From the NCBI GenBank assembly GCA_032718475.1, contig JAUCBJ010004847.1:1-64000 (forward strand): a stretch of DNA of 64,000 nt. Reading direction: 5' to 3'. The stretch is from Nemertoderma westbladi (taxonomy: Eukaryota > Xenacoelomorpha > Nemertodermatida > Nemertodermatidae). This document shows positions 1 through 10,137 of this stretch, piece after piece (positions within the stretch are counted from its first letter, which is position 1; every line of letters starts with the position of its first letter). Made by a program: the position numbers and the translations under genes. The notes under the pieces were generated by a model, which had not been told where the DNA came from, made no database searches, and worked only from the letters and a program-made list of their open reading frames with translations.

Positions 1-1
1 G

Positions 2-535
2 GGGGCAGAGAGTGTCCCACAGCCGTCAGCGGATAATGCGAGGGCCGAAATAGGTAAACCGCAACAACCGGCGACGGAAAGTAATAGGGGGATTGCGAGT
101 ATCCCCAGCGGCGTGCGACCGAGCAGAGAGAGACAGGTTGACGTCGTGAGAGGGCGGACGAAGCGTCGAGCCCGATCAGAAGAGGGAAGAAGAACAGTGG
201 GGTTTAACCGGGAGGTCGACGAGAGATCTCACGAGCGGGAATACTCCACTGAAAGGAGAAGAAGAGGAGACAGTAGTAGGGGTATCGCCGCGAACGATAG
301 AAGAGCGAGGACGGATAGCGAGCCGTCGGTAGTTGAGATGAGGACGGAGAGTCAGTGGGGTCGGACTCCGGGAGATTGCCGTCGCCCCGGAGAGATGCGA
401 CCCGGCGAGGCGCACTACGCGCCGATGGAGGGGTACGCGATGTACCGGTACGAAGACGAGGACAGTAGAGGGGGGGGGGGGGGGTCGAAGAGAAACTTTC
501 CGACGGGATACACCTATCGATCGAGAATACGGTAG
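2..535 (+). CDS. gag: BEL gag N-terminal region, first frame (open to left edge)
   Basis: The frame is open from base 2 with no ATG, so its true start lies outside the window. The product is very rich in Arg, Glu and Ser with short charged repeats, which looks like a basic, disordered Gag N-terminus; I see no fold. A poly-G run at about 472-484 lies in the frame. After it this frame soon stops at 535, while the +1 frame is open from 486 into the next gag segment. A one-base length change in the G run, either real or a sequencing slip, would join the two. Confidence 0.6.
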   Translation, partial: GAESVPQPSADNARAEIGKPQQPATESNRGIASIPSGVRPSRERQVDVVRGRTKRRARSEEGRRTVGFNREVDERSHEREYSTERRRRGDSSRGIAANDRRARTDSEPSVVEMRTESQWGRTPGDCRRPGEMRPGEAHYAPMEGYAMYRYEDEDSRGGGGGSKRNFPTGYTYRSRIR

Positions 536-1244
536 CCGCGGGGAGGATTATTCGAGAAGAATAAACTTTGATCCCGAACAACACATGCAGACTGTAGGAC
601 ATACTGTAGGCCTTACTGCACATACCATAGGCCATACTGAGAGAGGCAATGTAGGCGATAGGATAGCGTGGACAACGGGATTAAACCCGGAAGTCGCGGA
701 ATACATACCGGCGGGTAGGCCAGAAGCTGATAGGCCTATACCGGTACCAGTACAGCAGTATGACTACAGCATGCAGGGACATAACATATACCCAGGGGAG
801 GGGGGAATTATTGCGGATAGGTGCATGGGCCCCACCATATTAACATCAACCCCAGTACCAAACATACCGGTGGGGGGGGGGGGGGGGGGACAGGGTGACA
901 TTCCCCCATCACAATATCAACAATATACCCCGATAGGAGCAAGAACAACGAGACCCTTGGATGAGAATAGGTCGTGTGATACAGACATATGGAGGGGGCC
1001 GCTACCCCCGATGACATATCCAAGTCAGAGAAAGTCAAGAAATAGGACAGACGGAACGCACCAGACAGGAGAAACTATACAGCATCCATCGAACCCATTG
1101 GAAGCACAGGCGATGGGGATGGCCACGTTGATCGATGCGTTGAAAACGAGGATCGAGCTACCACCCGTGGAACCATTCAAATTCGATGGGAGAGGCCGGA
1201 AGAATATCTACAGTTTCGGCGCATGTATAGTAACGAAATACTAA
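486..1244 (+). CDS. gag: BEL gag middle region, second frame
   Basis: This frame is open from just after the first poly-G run, with its first ATG at 585. It encodes a Gly, Pro and Tyr-rich, low-complexity segment with short GHT-type repeats, then a second poly-G run (about 873-889) read as Gly. It ends in the motif PPVEPFKFDG, which matches the start of the conserved BEL Gag domain (a 'LP.. FDG' signature). The rest of that domain is in the frame of the 1223 ORF, which is open upstream to about 1199, so a second one-base frame change lies near 1195. The two shifts cancel. Either both are lesions or errors, or gag is expressed by frameshifting. Confidence 0.6.
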   Translation, partial: RRETFRRDTPIDREYGSRGEDYSRRINFDPEQHMQTVGHTVGLTAHTIGHTERGNVGDRIAWTTGLNPEVAEYIPAGRPEADRPIPVPVQQYDYSMQGHNIYPGEGGIIADRCMGPTILTSTPVPNIPVGGGGGGQGDIPPSQYQQYTPIGARTTRPLDENRSCDTDIWRGPLPPMTYPSQRKSRNRTDGTHQTGETIQHPSNPLEAQAMGMATLIDALKTRIELPPVEPFKFDGRGRKNIYSFGACIVTKY

Positions 1245-4200
1245 CAAAAAACTTGACGCAGGCGGAGTGCCTAAAGTATCTGCAAGTGTACACGGGAGGC
1301 CCAGCATACGATATCGTGAGGCAATATCAAGGAATAGAGGGTAGCTTCACGACAGCATGGCGGGCACTGGATAGGGAATACGGGCACCCGGCTAAGATCA
1401 TCAGGCAGACGCTGAGAGGCATAACATCGGGTGGCCTACAGGATAATCCCGTTAGCATTAAGACGTTCGCTAACAAAGTCGAAAAGGCGCTAATCGTGCT
1501 GAAGACGCTAGACGCGCCATACGAGCTCAATGCGTCCAACAACATCACCACGATAGCGCAGGCACTACCAAATTGGCTGCGCAACAAGTGGAGGAAAATC
1601 GCCTTCTCCACTCGAGATAAGAAGGGTGCGGAACCGGGTTTAGAAGAAATGTCAAACTTCTTAAACTACGAGGCTGAACTAATAACTGACCCAGTCTATA
1701 GCGAAGACAGCCTGGGAAAGGGACCGAAGACAGACTACCATAGACCGAAACCAGAGCACAACACATCAAACGCATTACCGAGACTCAGGCAATCATTGCC
1801 ATATGCAGCGACGCAGGGGACTGCAAGTCCACAGCTAGCCGAGGATAAGACAACACCATGGAACGGACAGGGAAACAATAACAACACGAATAAACATAAC
1901 CCCAGTACGTCCAGTAGGCTAAATCCAAACAATAAGAATAGTAGGGACTTTGGTACAAACGCAACTGCGATACGCAATGCACTGTATAAAGAGGGCTACG
2001 ACCCAAAGAGCAAATGCCAGCTACACGCAAATGCGCTTCATCAAACCATGAACTGCAGGTACTGGCAGGCGCTACCTAGGCAAGATCAGATAGATTATGC
2101 ATTCAGCAATAAAATCTGCTCGCGATGTGTAATGAGTGGACATAGAGCAAGGGAGTGCAAGGAGAAGCCAATAAAATTTGGTCAAAGGAGAGGCCAAACG
2201 ATGGCGACGAGCACAGTAGGGGCGAAGAAGAGGGGAACGGTGTTACTTGGAATAGTACCAGTGCGAGTGATCGGGGAAGGCAATCGATCAGTAACAACAC
2301 TAATGCTGGTTGATAGTGGAGCTGCCTTCACATTAGTCGAGGAATGGGTGGCCGAGGAAATAGGATTGAGAACGAGGCCAAGCAGGATGGCGGTAACAAC
2401 CATCTCTAGCAAAGATGAGATCCTGGAGATGAGAACAGGACGGTGCGCAATTGCAGCAATGGCACCAGGATGCGACTATGGGGCAACCATCGACCCCATC
2501 CAAGTGATAGAGTCAATTAATATCAATGCCAGGCGGCCAACCAACATCGAGGTCGAGCAGTATAAATTCCTGGACGACATTGACTTCTCAATCCCAGACG
2601 TGGACGTTAGGAAGGTGTCCATCATAGTAGGCATGGACTGCCCAACGGCCCACGAAAGAATGCAAACGGTCTTCGGCGAAGACAAGCAGAGTGACCCGGT
2701 GGCAATATTAACACCATTCGGGTGGACGCTGAGTGGTCCAATTAAGAGCAAGATACCATTTAGGATGTCGGAGACATCAGGATGCATGTTCGCGGGAACA
2801 ATGCAGGAAATGGGTGACGAGGGAGCAGAGGAGCAGCTTAAAAGACTGCTCAGACAGGATTTCGAGGGACTGAAAGAAACCGGAGTCGGGACCTCAGTAG
2901 AAGACAAGCAGGCTCTACAAAGCGTGGAGGAATCAATGACATGCGATGAGGGACGGTATACTATAGGAATGGTATGGAAACTACCGAAGATACCGCTGCC
3001 CGACAATAGGGGGATGGTACTCACGAGACTCCGCAAACTGAAACAAACACTAAAACGGAGCCCCGAAAAGAATGAGTACATCCACAGAACGATTAAGAAG
3101 TACGTCGAGAAAGGATGGGCCGTGGAGTTACCGGTCGACGAGCCGAACACGGATAGGACATATTACCTGCCACTACACGTGGCTTTAGATCCAAAGAAAG
3201 GTAAACTACGAATGGTAGCCGACGCATCGGCAAAGACCGACGGAAAGTGCTTAAACGACTACCTGTTAGAAGGCCCAAACATATACAATTCGGGCATAGA
3301 AGTGTTACTTAGATTTAGAAATGGGAAACACGCCTTCACGTGTGACATAGAAGGCATGTTCAACCAATGCCGTGTAACGGAAGAAGATAGCGACAGTCAG
3401 CGCTTCTTATGGTATAACGGCGAGGAAGAACCGTCGATAATACCGGCATATAAGATGGTAGTACAGAACATGGGGGCCAAGTCGTCTTCATTTACGACGA
3501 CTATGGCAGTGAGAGACACAGTAAAGGGGAAGGAAGATAGATACAGCAGTAGGGCCGTCGATATGATTCGACGCGGTTTCTACGTAGACGACGGAATGGA
3601 GTCTGGAAATACGGTTAAGGAGATACTGGATACAGGGCGCGAGGTTCGCGACATCCTAAAGGGATCCGGCTTTAACCTGACCAAATTCCAATCCAGTTCG
3701 GAAGAATTTATCAAGGCGATAGAGGACAAGAAGCCAGAATCGACCATGGATAATCCCACAACAGCCAAAGGGCAGGACATGGCGATTAAGAGAACAGAAT
3801 CTCAGCAGAAGGCATTGGGAATCGTGTGGGATAGAGAGACAGACGAACTGAAGTATCAGCTGAGCCAGGAGGGCGCAGACATCCATACGAAGAGGGGCTA
3901 TGTATCGTATATAGCAAGGATATACGATCCCCTAGGCCTAGCATCCCCATTATTAGTCACGGGGAAACAGATACTCAAGAGAGTATACAAACTGAAGGAT
4001 GAGTGGGACGTAGAGGTACCAGAGGAAATCAAGAAACAGTGGAGCAAGTGGACAGGAGACTTGGAGAAGATGGGAACATACAACATGCCACGGGTGTATT
4101 TCCCGGATGGGAACATGACGAATCTGGACCTACACATGTTCTCCGACGCGTCGTTGGAAGCGTACGGAGCGGCACTCTACTTAGTACAACGAGAGGGGGC

Positions 4201-6175
4201 TCATAAGCCAAGACTAGCCTTTAGTAAAGCAAAGTCAACGCCACCAGATTCAGCATCAGTTCCTAAGTTAGAATTGACAGCCGCGAGACTAGGAGTAAGA
4301 GCCACAGTCTACCTAGTGGATACAATTCCCAACATAGTGGAGACGCACTACTGGACGGACTCCATGGTAGTGCTTGGTTGGCTACACAACGAAAGGACGA
4401 GATACCCGATATTCGTCGCGAATAGAGTGGATGAAATAAGGGCGAGCACAGAACTGGAAAGGTGGCACTACTGCCCAACAGACGATAACCCAGCGGACTT
4501 GTTGTCAAGGGGCGTGGTACGCCACACTTTCCTGAAGAAGGAAGTATTGTGGCAGCATGGGCCACAATTTCTGAGCGATAAGGAGGCCTGGCCGCCGATG
4601 AGAAAGGTGGATCCGGGCTCAGAAGTAGTGTCAGAGGGAGAAGAGGGAGATTCAGAGGGAGAAGAGATATACTCCCAGATGGTGAGGGAGATTAGGGACG
4701 TGCAACCAGGACGGGAACTGTGCGATAACCCGACGGATAAACTCCTCAGCTACAGCTCTAGTTGGTATAAGACCAAGAAACTAGTGGCGTACTGGAGAGC
4801 TTTCGGGAATTTCCTTGGGGGAGTTGGCAAGGACAAGAAGATCAGGACAACCATAGATCTGGAAGGAGCGGCCAAGGCAGTGATCCGCTATGAACAACGG
4901 AAGAACTATGGCGACGAGGTGGAATGCGTCGGTAACCAACAGCACCTCCGACGGGACAGCGAGCTGATTACGCTGTCGCCACAACTCAATGACGACGGGA
5001 TTCTAGTAATGAATTCTAGGGTGGGATACAACAACAGCATAGTCGTACCACCGAAACCCATCATCATTCCTACAGGATCGCCAATAGTCCACCAGATTAT
5101 ATGGGACTCCCACAAATCGATATTGCATGGGGGCACCAACCGAACCCTCACAGAGATAAGGAGGACCTATTGGGTCAAACAACTGAGGAAGAAGGTGAAA
5201 GCGGTAGTGGGGCAGTGCCAGACCTGCCGACGAGCGAAGAAGGAGCGAGCCGTACAGGAGATGGCGCCACTACAGGCGAGTAGGGTAAGACAGCACGACC
5301 CGCCATTTACGCATTGCGGTGTGGACATGTTCGGGCCGATAAAGATCAAAGTGATGCGACACACGGAGAAACGCTACGGCATTATCTTCGTATGCAACAA
5401 TACGCGGGCGGTAGGGATAGAACTCGCCCAAGATGCAACCGCATCAGCGTTCATTAACGCCTTAGAAAGGTTTAGGGACCGCAAAGGTGGGACGATCGCA
5501 GTGATATACAGCGACAACGGCACCAACTTTGTGGGCGCAGAGAGTGAGATGGCAGAGGCCTTGGACATCTTGGAGGGAGAAGAAGTCAGGGCAGCCATGA
5601 GACGACGACAAGTAAAGTGGGAGAGAAGGACGCCGTATGCACCACATACACTAGGATGCGTCGAGAGACTGGTGGGCAGTTCAAAGCATCTAATGATGAA
5701 GCTAATGAACACCCACATGGTCACTGAGGACGTCTTACGGACAGTACTTGCGAAGTGCGAGGGGATCATTAATAGCAGACCGCTATATCCGGAGAATGAT
5801 GACCCTGAGTCGTTAGACGTGCTGACGCCTAGCCATTTCCTGATGGAAAGGCCAGCGACCATCGATATGCGGGGTGTAGACCCAGATGACATACACTCCC
5901 GCCAAAGTTGGAAAGTCGCTAAAGCAATAAGCGCAGAGTATTGGAGGAGGTGGGTCGAGGAATACCTACCCACACTCCATAAACGAAGCAAGTGGAGGAA
6001 GTCAAACAGGGAGTTAAGAGAGGGAGATCTCGTAATCGTTACGGATGATACTATCATCAACAACCAATGGCGGTTGGCGAGAGTTGTAGGCACCTACTCC
6101 GACGAGGACGGAAGAGTCCGATCGGTAGAAGTGCGGATAGGTGGAAAGATAGGTGCAAAGGACAGAAAAAGTTAG
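1223..6175 (+). CDS. pol: BEL gag-pol polyprotein (capsid, NC, PR, RT, RNase H, IN)
   Basis: A 1650-residue uninterrupted frame. Domains in order: the rest of the BEL Gag/capsid domain (about 1-260); one CCHC zinc knuckle C299/C302/H307/C312; aspartic protease with DSG at D364; reverse transcriptase with first catalytic Asp D708 (motif FTCDIEGMF) and YVDD at 787-790; RNase H with D975 in FSDAS; integrase zinc site H1297-X4-H1302-X29-C1332-X2-C1335; integrase catalytic D1368, D1431, E1481; then a C-terminal domain typical of BEL integrases. The protein would copy element RNA and integrate the cDNA. All catalytic residues are present, so pol looks intact. The first ATG at 1223 is probably not the natural start, since homology to Gag begins upstream in this frame. 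Confidence 0.95.
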   Translation: MYSNEILTKNLTQAECLKYLQVYTGGPAYDIVRQYQGIEGSFTTAWRALDREYGHPAKIIRQTLRGITSGGLQDNPVSIKTFANKVEKALIVLKTLDAPYELNASNNITTIAQALPNWLRNKWRKIAFSTRDKKGAEPGLEEMSNFLNYEAELITDPVYSEDSLGKGPKTDYHRPKPEHNTSNALPRLRQSLPYAATQGTASPQLAEDKTTPWNGQGNNNNTNKHNPSTSSRLNPNNKNSRDFGTNATAIRNALYKEGYDPKSKCQLHANALHQTMNCRYWQALPRQDQIDYAFSNKICSRCVMSGHRARECKEKPIKFGQRRGQTMATSTVGAKKRGTVLLGIVPVRVIGEGNRSVTTLMLVDSGAAFTLVEEWVAEEIGLRTRPSRMAVTTISSKDEILEMRTGRCAIAAMAPGCDYGATIDPIQVIESININARRPTNIEVEQYKFLDDIDFSIPDVDVRKVSIIVGMDCPTAHERMQTVFGEDKQSDPVAILTPFGWTLSGPIKSKIPFRMSETSGCMFAGTMQEMGDEGAEEQLKRLLRQDFEGLKETGVGTSVEDKQALQSVEESMTCDEGRYTIGMVWKLPKIPLPDNRGMVLTRLRKLKQTLKRSPEKNEYIHRTIKKYVEKGWAVELPVDEPNTDRTYYLPLHVALDPKKGKLRMVADASAKTDGKCLNDYLLEGPNIYNSGIEVLLRFRNGKHAFTCDIEGMFNQCRVTEEDSDSQRFLWYNGEEEPSIIPAYKMVVQNMGAKSSSFTTTMAVRDTVKGKEDRYSSRAVDMIRRGFYVDDGMESGNTVKEILDTGREVRDILKGSGFNLTKFQSSSEEFIKAIEDKKPESTMDNPTTAKGQDMAIKRTESQQKALGIVWDRETDELKYQLSQEGADIHTKRGYVSYIARIYDPLGLASPLLVTGKQILKRVYKLKDEWDVEVPEEIKKQWSKWTGDLEKMGTYNMPRVYFPDGNMTNLDLHMFSDASLEAYGAALYLVQREGAHKPRLAFSKAKSTPPDSASVPKLELTAARLGVRATVYLVDTIPNIVETHYWTDSMVVLGWLHNERTRYPIFVANRVDEIRASTELERWHYCPTDDNPADLLSRGVVRHTFLKKEVLWQHGPQFLSDKEAWPPMRKVDPGSEVVSEGEEGDSEGEEIYSQMVREIRDVQPGRELCDNPTDKLLSYSSSWYKTKKLVAYWRAFGNFLGGVGKDKKIRTTIDLEGAAKAVIRYEQRKNYGDEVECVGNQQHLRRDSELITLSPQLNDDGILVMNSRVGYNNSIVVPPKPIIIPTGSPIVHQIIWDSHKSILHGGTNRTLTEIRRTYWVKQLRKKVKAVVGQCQTCRRAKKERAVQEMAPLQASRVRQHDPPFTHCGVDMFGPIKIKVMRHTEKRYGIIFVCNNTRAVGIELAQDATASAFINALERFRDRKGGTIAVIYSDNGTNFVGAESEMAEALDILEGEEVRAAMRRRQVKWERRTPYAPHTLGCVERLVGSSKHLMMKLMNTHMVTEDVLRTVLAKCEGIINSRPLYPENDDPESLDVLTPSHFLMERPATIDMRGVDPDDIHSRQSWKVAKAISAEYWRRWVEEYLPTLHKRSKWRKSNRELREGDLVIVTDDTIINNQWRLARVVGTYSDEDGRVRSVEVRIGGKIGAKDRKS

Positions 6176-6430
6176 TTAGTTAGAAGGTACGTAGTACCGA
6201 TAGTTAGTTAGAGAGTTAGAAGGTACGTAGTACCGATAGTTAGTTAGAGAGTTAGAGGGTATGTAAGTACCGATAGTTAGTTAGAGAGTTAGAGGGTACG
6301 TAGTACCGATAGTTAGTTAGAGAGTTAGAGGGTACGTAAGTACCGCTAGTTAGTTAGAGAGTTAGAGGGTACGTAAGTACCGCTAGTTAGTTAGAGAGTT
6401 AGAGGGTACGTAGTACCGTTAGTTAGAAGA
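6176..6430 (+). repeat. Seven 36-37 bp tandem repeats between pol and ORF3
   Basis: Seven direct copies start immediately after the pol stop. Each carries an imperfect palindrome GGTACGTAGTACC (or GGTACGTAAGTACC in some copies) followed by GTTAGTTAGAGAG. Copies differ by single substitutions and by the one-base insertion inside the palindrome. Each could form a short hairpin in RNA. The role is unknown; position suggests a spacer or cis element for expressing the downstream ORF. Confidence 0.9.
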
Positions 6431-6914
6431 GAGAGAGTAAGAGGTAAAAGGGGATATAGATATAGATATTAGTTAGCAGTTAGTAGAGAGAGGGGGGCAT
6501 ATGAGTACAGCTGGGTAAAGTCGTGTGGCCACACGACGCATACTGCTGTACTGCATAGACCCATAGAGTAGGCCAGAATGTGGATTAGAGAATAGAATAA
6601 TCCATAGGCAGTAGTAAGTAGTAGGACAGTAGAATCAAATTAAATAGATAAATAAATAGAATAGGGCTGAAAGTTACAAAATAATGGCAACACAAGGAAA
6701 GTTATTCTAGAACATAATAAAAGTAACGGACAGAAATTGTAAATTACGCTCATTTACTAGCTTCAAAATTAATTAGGAATAATTTAGGTTAAAAGGCGCA
6801 GTTAAGTAGGAAATAGGCCATTATCGAACCGTACAGAACATCTTAGATACATCACTCATCTGTATTGCGCCTTGGTAAGGCACCACCTTGCAGGTGAGCG
6901 AGTGAACGTTCGGA
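6431..6914 (+). promoter_or_regulatory. BEL internal leader upstream of ORF3
   Basis: No long reading frame. It holds a perfect 18-bp palindrome at 6520-6537 (GTCGTGTGGCCACACGAC) and a GATATA-rich stretch near 6455. Just before the ORF3 ATG is CTTGCAGGTGAGCG (6889-6902), which resembles both a splice acceptor and a donor, next to a short hairpin GCCTTGGTAAGGC. It may act in making a separate mRNA for ORF3, by splicing or an internal promoter; this is inference. Confidence 0.4.
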
Positions 6915-9464
6915 ATGGCGAGTAAGTTGATCAGAAAGAGAAAGGCGGAGTCAGGAGGAAAGGAGATACTGGTGGATTTCACCGAGAGGCATCCGGAAGA
7001 GAAGACGAGAGGATACTACGAGAGGTTGGAAAGGGGTCACGCGGCGCGAGCGCTGCAGGATCACTTCAGGGAGATGCACGAACAGCGGCTGGTCGGGACC
7101 TACGGGACACCGTCGCTGGACAACGTGATCTTCCAACACTTCCACTACGTGGTGAAATGGGACGAGGCGAAGTTCGGGATTCCGAAGTATCCGAGGGAAT
7201 CACCGAGGAAGGACTGGAAGAGATTCATAGAGTCCGTCAACAGGGGAGGATATATGATCCTAGACGACGAGGGAACCGTGGAAGACGAGGCGGGTTCGAG
7301 ACGAGGAACGACGGGGTCGGCCAGGACCATACTCCTACATTTGGCCGCGCCAAATGGGGACATCTTCTTATTCGACCTAGGGACGTATGGGAAGAAGGAC
7401 GGGCCGAAATTAACCCGGTTACCGAAAGCGGTACAAGTCTTAGTAAGAGAGAAGTCGACGACGAAAGTGGGATTGGCGATTCGCGAGGACGCGGAGAGGA
7501 TCATCGGTCCGGACGCCACCAACCTCCTGGACATGCAGAAAGTCTTTATGGCTATGACGGCACCGGATGGGTTGGGGGTAGTCGAAAACACAGGCCAATG
7601 TGGGGCGGTGGCGATGGGCCAATTATTGGGGCTCGTATGCCACAAACCAATGGATTGGGGGAAGTTTAGGGAAGAATACGGAGCAGAACTAGCGAACTCG
7701 CTAAAGTGGGGAGCGAGACCGGGAAAGCAGGAGGTATATCAGTTCCGCAGGGGAGTGATAAAGGTATATCAGAAGCGATATATCCTGCAGGAGGACTGGA
7801 TGATGATAAGTTTGCTTAACTTATTCATGACCGTGGTTATCGAGAGGGAACCAGGGGCATTTCTGTTATCGGGATCACCCCTAAGCTACAGGAGAGCCTT
7901 TAAGACGGCCTTTGACGGTCTGGTAGACCACCCGGGGCTGAAGGGCGAGTCGGTGTACTACAACAGCCGACATCTGGTAGACGGGGAGACAGATACACCG
8001 TATCAGAGATGGGAGCAGCTAGAGACGGATAGACGAGAAGCAAAGCGACTGGAAGAAGTCGCTAGACGGGAGAGGATAGAAGCAGAGGAGAGGGAAGAGG
8101 AGGCCAGGACACAGAGTTATGGCTTTGAGGAACAGGCAGGCCTAGACGAACTTCATTGGACTTCATCAGGGAGTTCGGGGGAGTCTCTAGGGCAAGAATT
8201 GGGGTGGATGGTGGGATCACCGGAACAGTCGACGTCGGGGTTGCAAACGATGCCCATACCAGCGGGCGCCGAGGGCGACCAACCGCCAAGGAAGTTAAGG
8301 GAGCTAGAGGGATGGAGAGCTACGGGCGAGAGCCAAGGCGGGAAGGGACATAGTGGATCCATCGGGATACCGGGGTTGGAGACACTACCAGAAGAGGAGG
8401 ACGACGACGATGAGTTCGGAGAGATGCCGCCCATCGAGAGGATAGGCCACTCGGACACGGACTGGGTTGGCGGAAGGGTGGTGACGGCCAGTGGGGCGAG
8501 GGCCTTCTGGAACAGATCCGGCAAGCGGACCTGGGTGCACGAGGAGCCGGCGATGGATTTCGCGGGGAGCACCATCAGGTTGGGCGAGCAACCGGGGACG
8601 GCACCACGGATAGTATTCGGGGAGACGATGCCCGAGAGGGGCGGAGAGATCGACGTAGATAGAGAGACCAACGTAGAGAAGTTCGCCTACCAGCGACTCC
8701 ACAGACCGCGGAGATCGCTTGGAACGAAAGACGAGGTGGGACGGGAGACATTGGTACTCGGCTGCGACTACTGTGGGAGACAGACCCATCGGGAAAGCAG
8801 CTGCCTATACCGGTTCCAAAAGGGAACCTTTTGTCTCTACTGCAGAGAACCAAGCCACAGGATGGGGGCGTGTCCACGGTTGCATAACCGATGTCCAAAG
8901 TGCCACTTTCGGGGACACTACGGACGCGAGTGCGACTGGATGAACGACGAGGAGAAGTTCACAAGATTCGAGGAATGGGCCGACGTCGGGGCCATGACGC
9001 GCCAGCGCATGAAGGCCCAGGAGTTCAAGTGGGGTTTCTTCCTTATCAATCAGGAGACTCACATGGAAATCATAAAGCGGAGGCTACCGTATACCTACCA
9101 AGAGGTAGCAACGGCGGTGTTGTACGCTGGAGTGATGAACACGCAAAGGTATTTGGACATGTGGACGCCAGAGAACCGAAGGGAGTTTAGGGATTTCTTG
9201 GCGGAGCACGTACCAAAGGCAATGAAAATGATCCTATGGGACGCCACCAGAGGGAGACAACCGGGCCACTCTGAGGGGCCACCGGCGAAGCGATATCGGG
9301 CACTAATAACACCAGCGCCCAAGGAGCCAACGACCGGGATCAGCAGGGAGGTGGCGGCGAAGGTCCGAAAGCAGAAAGCGGATGATGCCAGAGGAACGGT
9401 GATAACCAAGAAACGACCCAGGGAAGAGGACGCCAGGGGGAACTATCCCCAGAGGAACAGATAG
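6915..9464 (+). CDS. BEL accessory ORF3: RNase D/WRN-like exonuclease pattern plus triple CCHC zinc knuckle
   Basis: An intact 849-residue frame on the same strand as pol and inside the LTR-bounded element. Residues about 105-310 follow the DEDD 3'-5' exonuclease pattern: a D-x-E candidate in LDDEGT (D117, E119), a strand 'LLHLAAPNGDIFLFDLGTYG', then 'KVGLAIREDAERI' (D192), as in RNase D/WRN enzymes, and a later candidate acid near LQEDW (D294). Next comes a Glu/Arg-rich and acidic linker (about 370-500). Three CCHC knuckles (CX2CX4HX4C) follow at C617-C630, C640-C653 and C660-C673, then a basic tail. The knuckles indicate nucleic-acid binding, as in Gag nucleocapsid. The exonuclease reading is by eye and could be a degenerate, inactive fold. 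No membrane segments are seen, so an envelope is unlikely. Alternatives are a second Gag or a captured host gene. Confidence 0.8.
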   Translation: MASKLIRKRKAESGGKEILVDFTERHPEEKTRGYYERLERGHAARALQDHFREMHEQRLVGTYGTPSLDNVIFQHFHYVVKWDEAKFGIPKYPRESPRKDWKRFIESVNRGGYMILDDEGTVEDEAGSRRGTTGSARTILLHLAAPNGDIFLFDLGTYGKKDGPKLTRLPKAVQVLVREKSTTKVGLAIREDAERIIGPDATNLLDMQKVFMAMTAPDGLGVVENTGQCGAVAMGQLLGLVCHKPMDWGKFREEYGAELANSLKWGARPGKQEVYQFRRGVIKVYQKRYILQEDWMMISLLNLFMTVVIEREPGAFLLSGSPLSYRRAFKTAFDGLVDHPGLKGESVYYNSRHLVDGETDTPYQRWEQLETDRREAKRLEEVARRERIEAEEREEEARTQSYGFEEQAGLDELHWTSSGSSGESLGQELGWMVGSPEQSTSGLQTMPIPAGAEGDQPPRKLRELEGWRATGESQGGKGHSGSIGIPGLETLPEEEDDDDEFGEMPPIERIGHSDTDWVGGRVVTASGARAFWNRSGKRTWVHEEPAMDFAGSTIRLGEQPGTAPRIVFGETMPERGGEIDVDRETNVEKFAYQRLHRPRRSLGTKDEVGRETLVLGCDYCGRQTHRESSCLYRFQKGTFCLYCREPSHRMGACPRLHNRCPKCHFRGHYGRECDWMNDEEKFTRFEEWADVGAMTRQRMKAQEFKWGFFLINQETHMEIIKRRLPYTYQEVATAVLYAGVMNTQRYLDMWTPENRREFRDFLAEHVPKAMKMILWDATRGRQPGHSEGPPAKRYRALITPAPKEPTTGISREVAAKVRKQKADDARGTVITKKRPREEDARGNYPQRNR

Positions 9465-10137
9465 GTTCCCAGAGTCGAGGGAGAGAGACTGGGACTTGGA
9501 CGTGGTACGCCTGGAAGGCGCCGCGTGGGACGTACGAACTATTAAGTACAAATTTAATTAATGCAAATAATCATATAAGTGCAATTTGTATGTACGTATG
9601 TAGTAATTAGTAATCTACGAATATATACGATGGGAGTAAGTACTATAGTCATACAACCTTTCTCAATTAGCTACTGGGACTGGGGGACAACTGACTATGG
9701 CACTATGGACGAGACACCAGACAATTTCACACTTCTTGAGTGCGACGGCACAAGAGGGGGGGGGGAGATTCGTCAGAAGGGATGAGGTAGTCAGAGTAGG
9801 GTTGAGGGACAGAGTAGTAGGTGCGAAGTGCGGAGAGAGTGCGGGCACAATTCTAGTGTGGGGGGGAGAATAAGAGACTGAGTAAGGGACGAGGAGGTCC
9901 GAGTGTATGAGAGAGTTAGGATGAGAGTGAAGAAGAGATAGGGCGGAAGTGTTGGGGAAACAAAAGTTGCGTGAGAGGTGAACGCGATCGGCCCGACATG
10001 AGACGCCAGGCACACAGGGTAGCGTTATCATACCCATAGGGGGCGGCCTGGAAAGCCGGCTCCGAGAGAAAAGAATTCCACCCCACACCCGATACTAGAT
10101 CGGGATCCAGCGGGATTGTAGCGCACTTTTTTGGTTG
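9465..10137 (+). other. BEL 3' untranslated region
   Basis: Untranslated sequence between the ORF3 stop and the 3' hairpin. It is purine-rich with runs of G (for example 9755-9765). I see no credible coding frame; the minus-strand frames here are complements of purine-rich sequence. Confidence 0.7.

Noticed and set aside
4003-6093. Other-frame ORFs over pol (for example 5374-6093 minus)
   Set aside because: Shadows of the intact pol frame.
9579-10088. Short frames in the BEL 3' region as an env gene
   Set aside because: No signal peptide or membrane segment, and they overlap purine-rich untranslated sequence.
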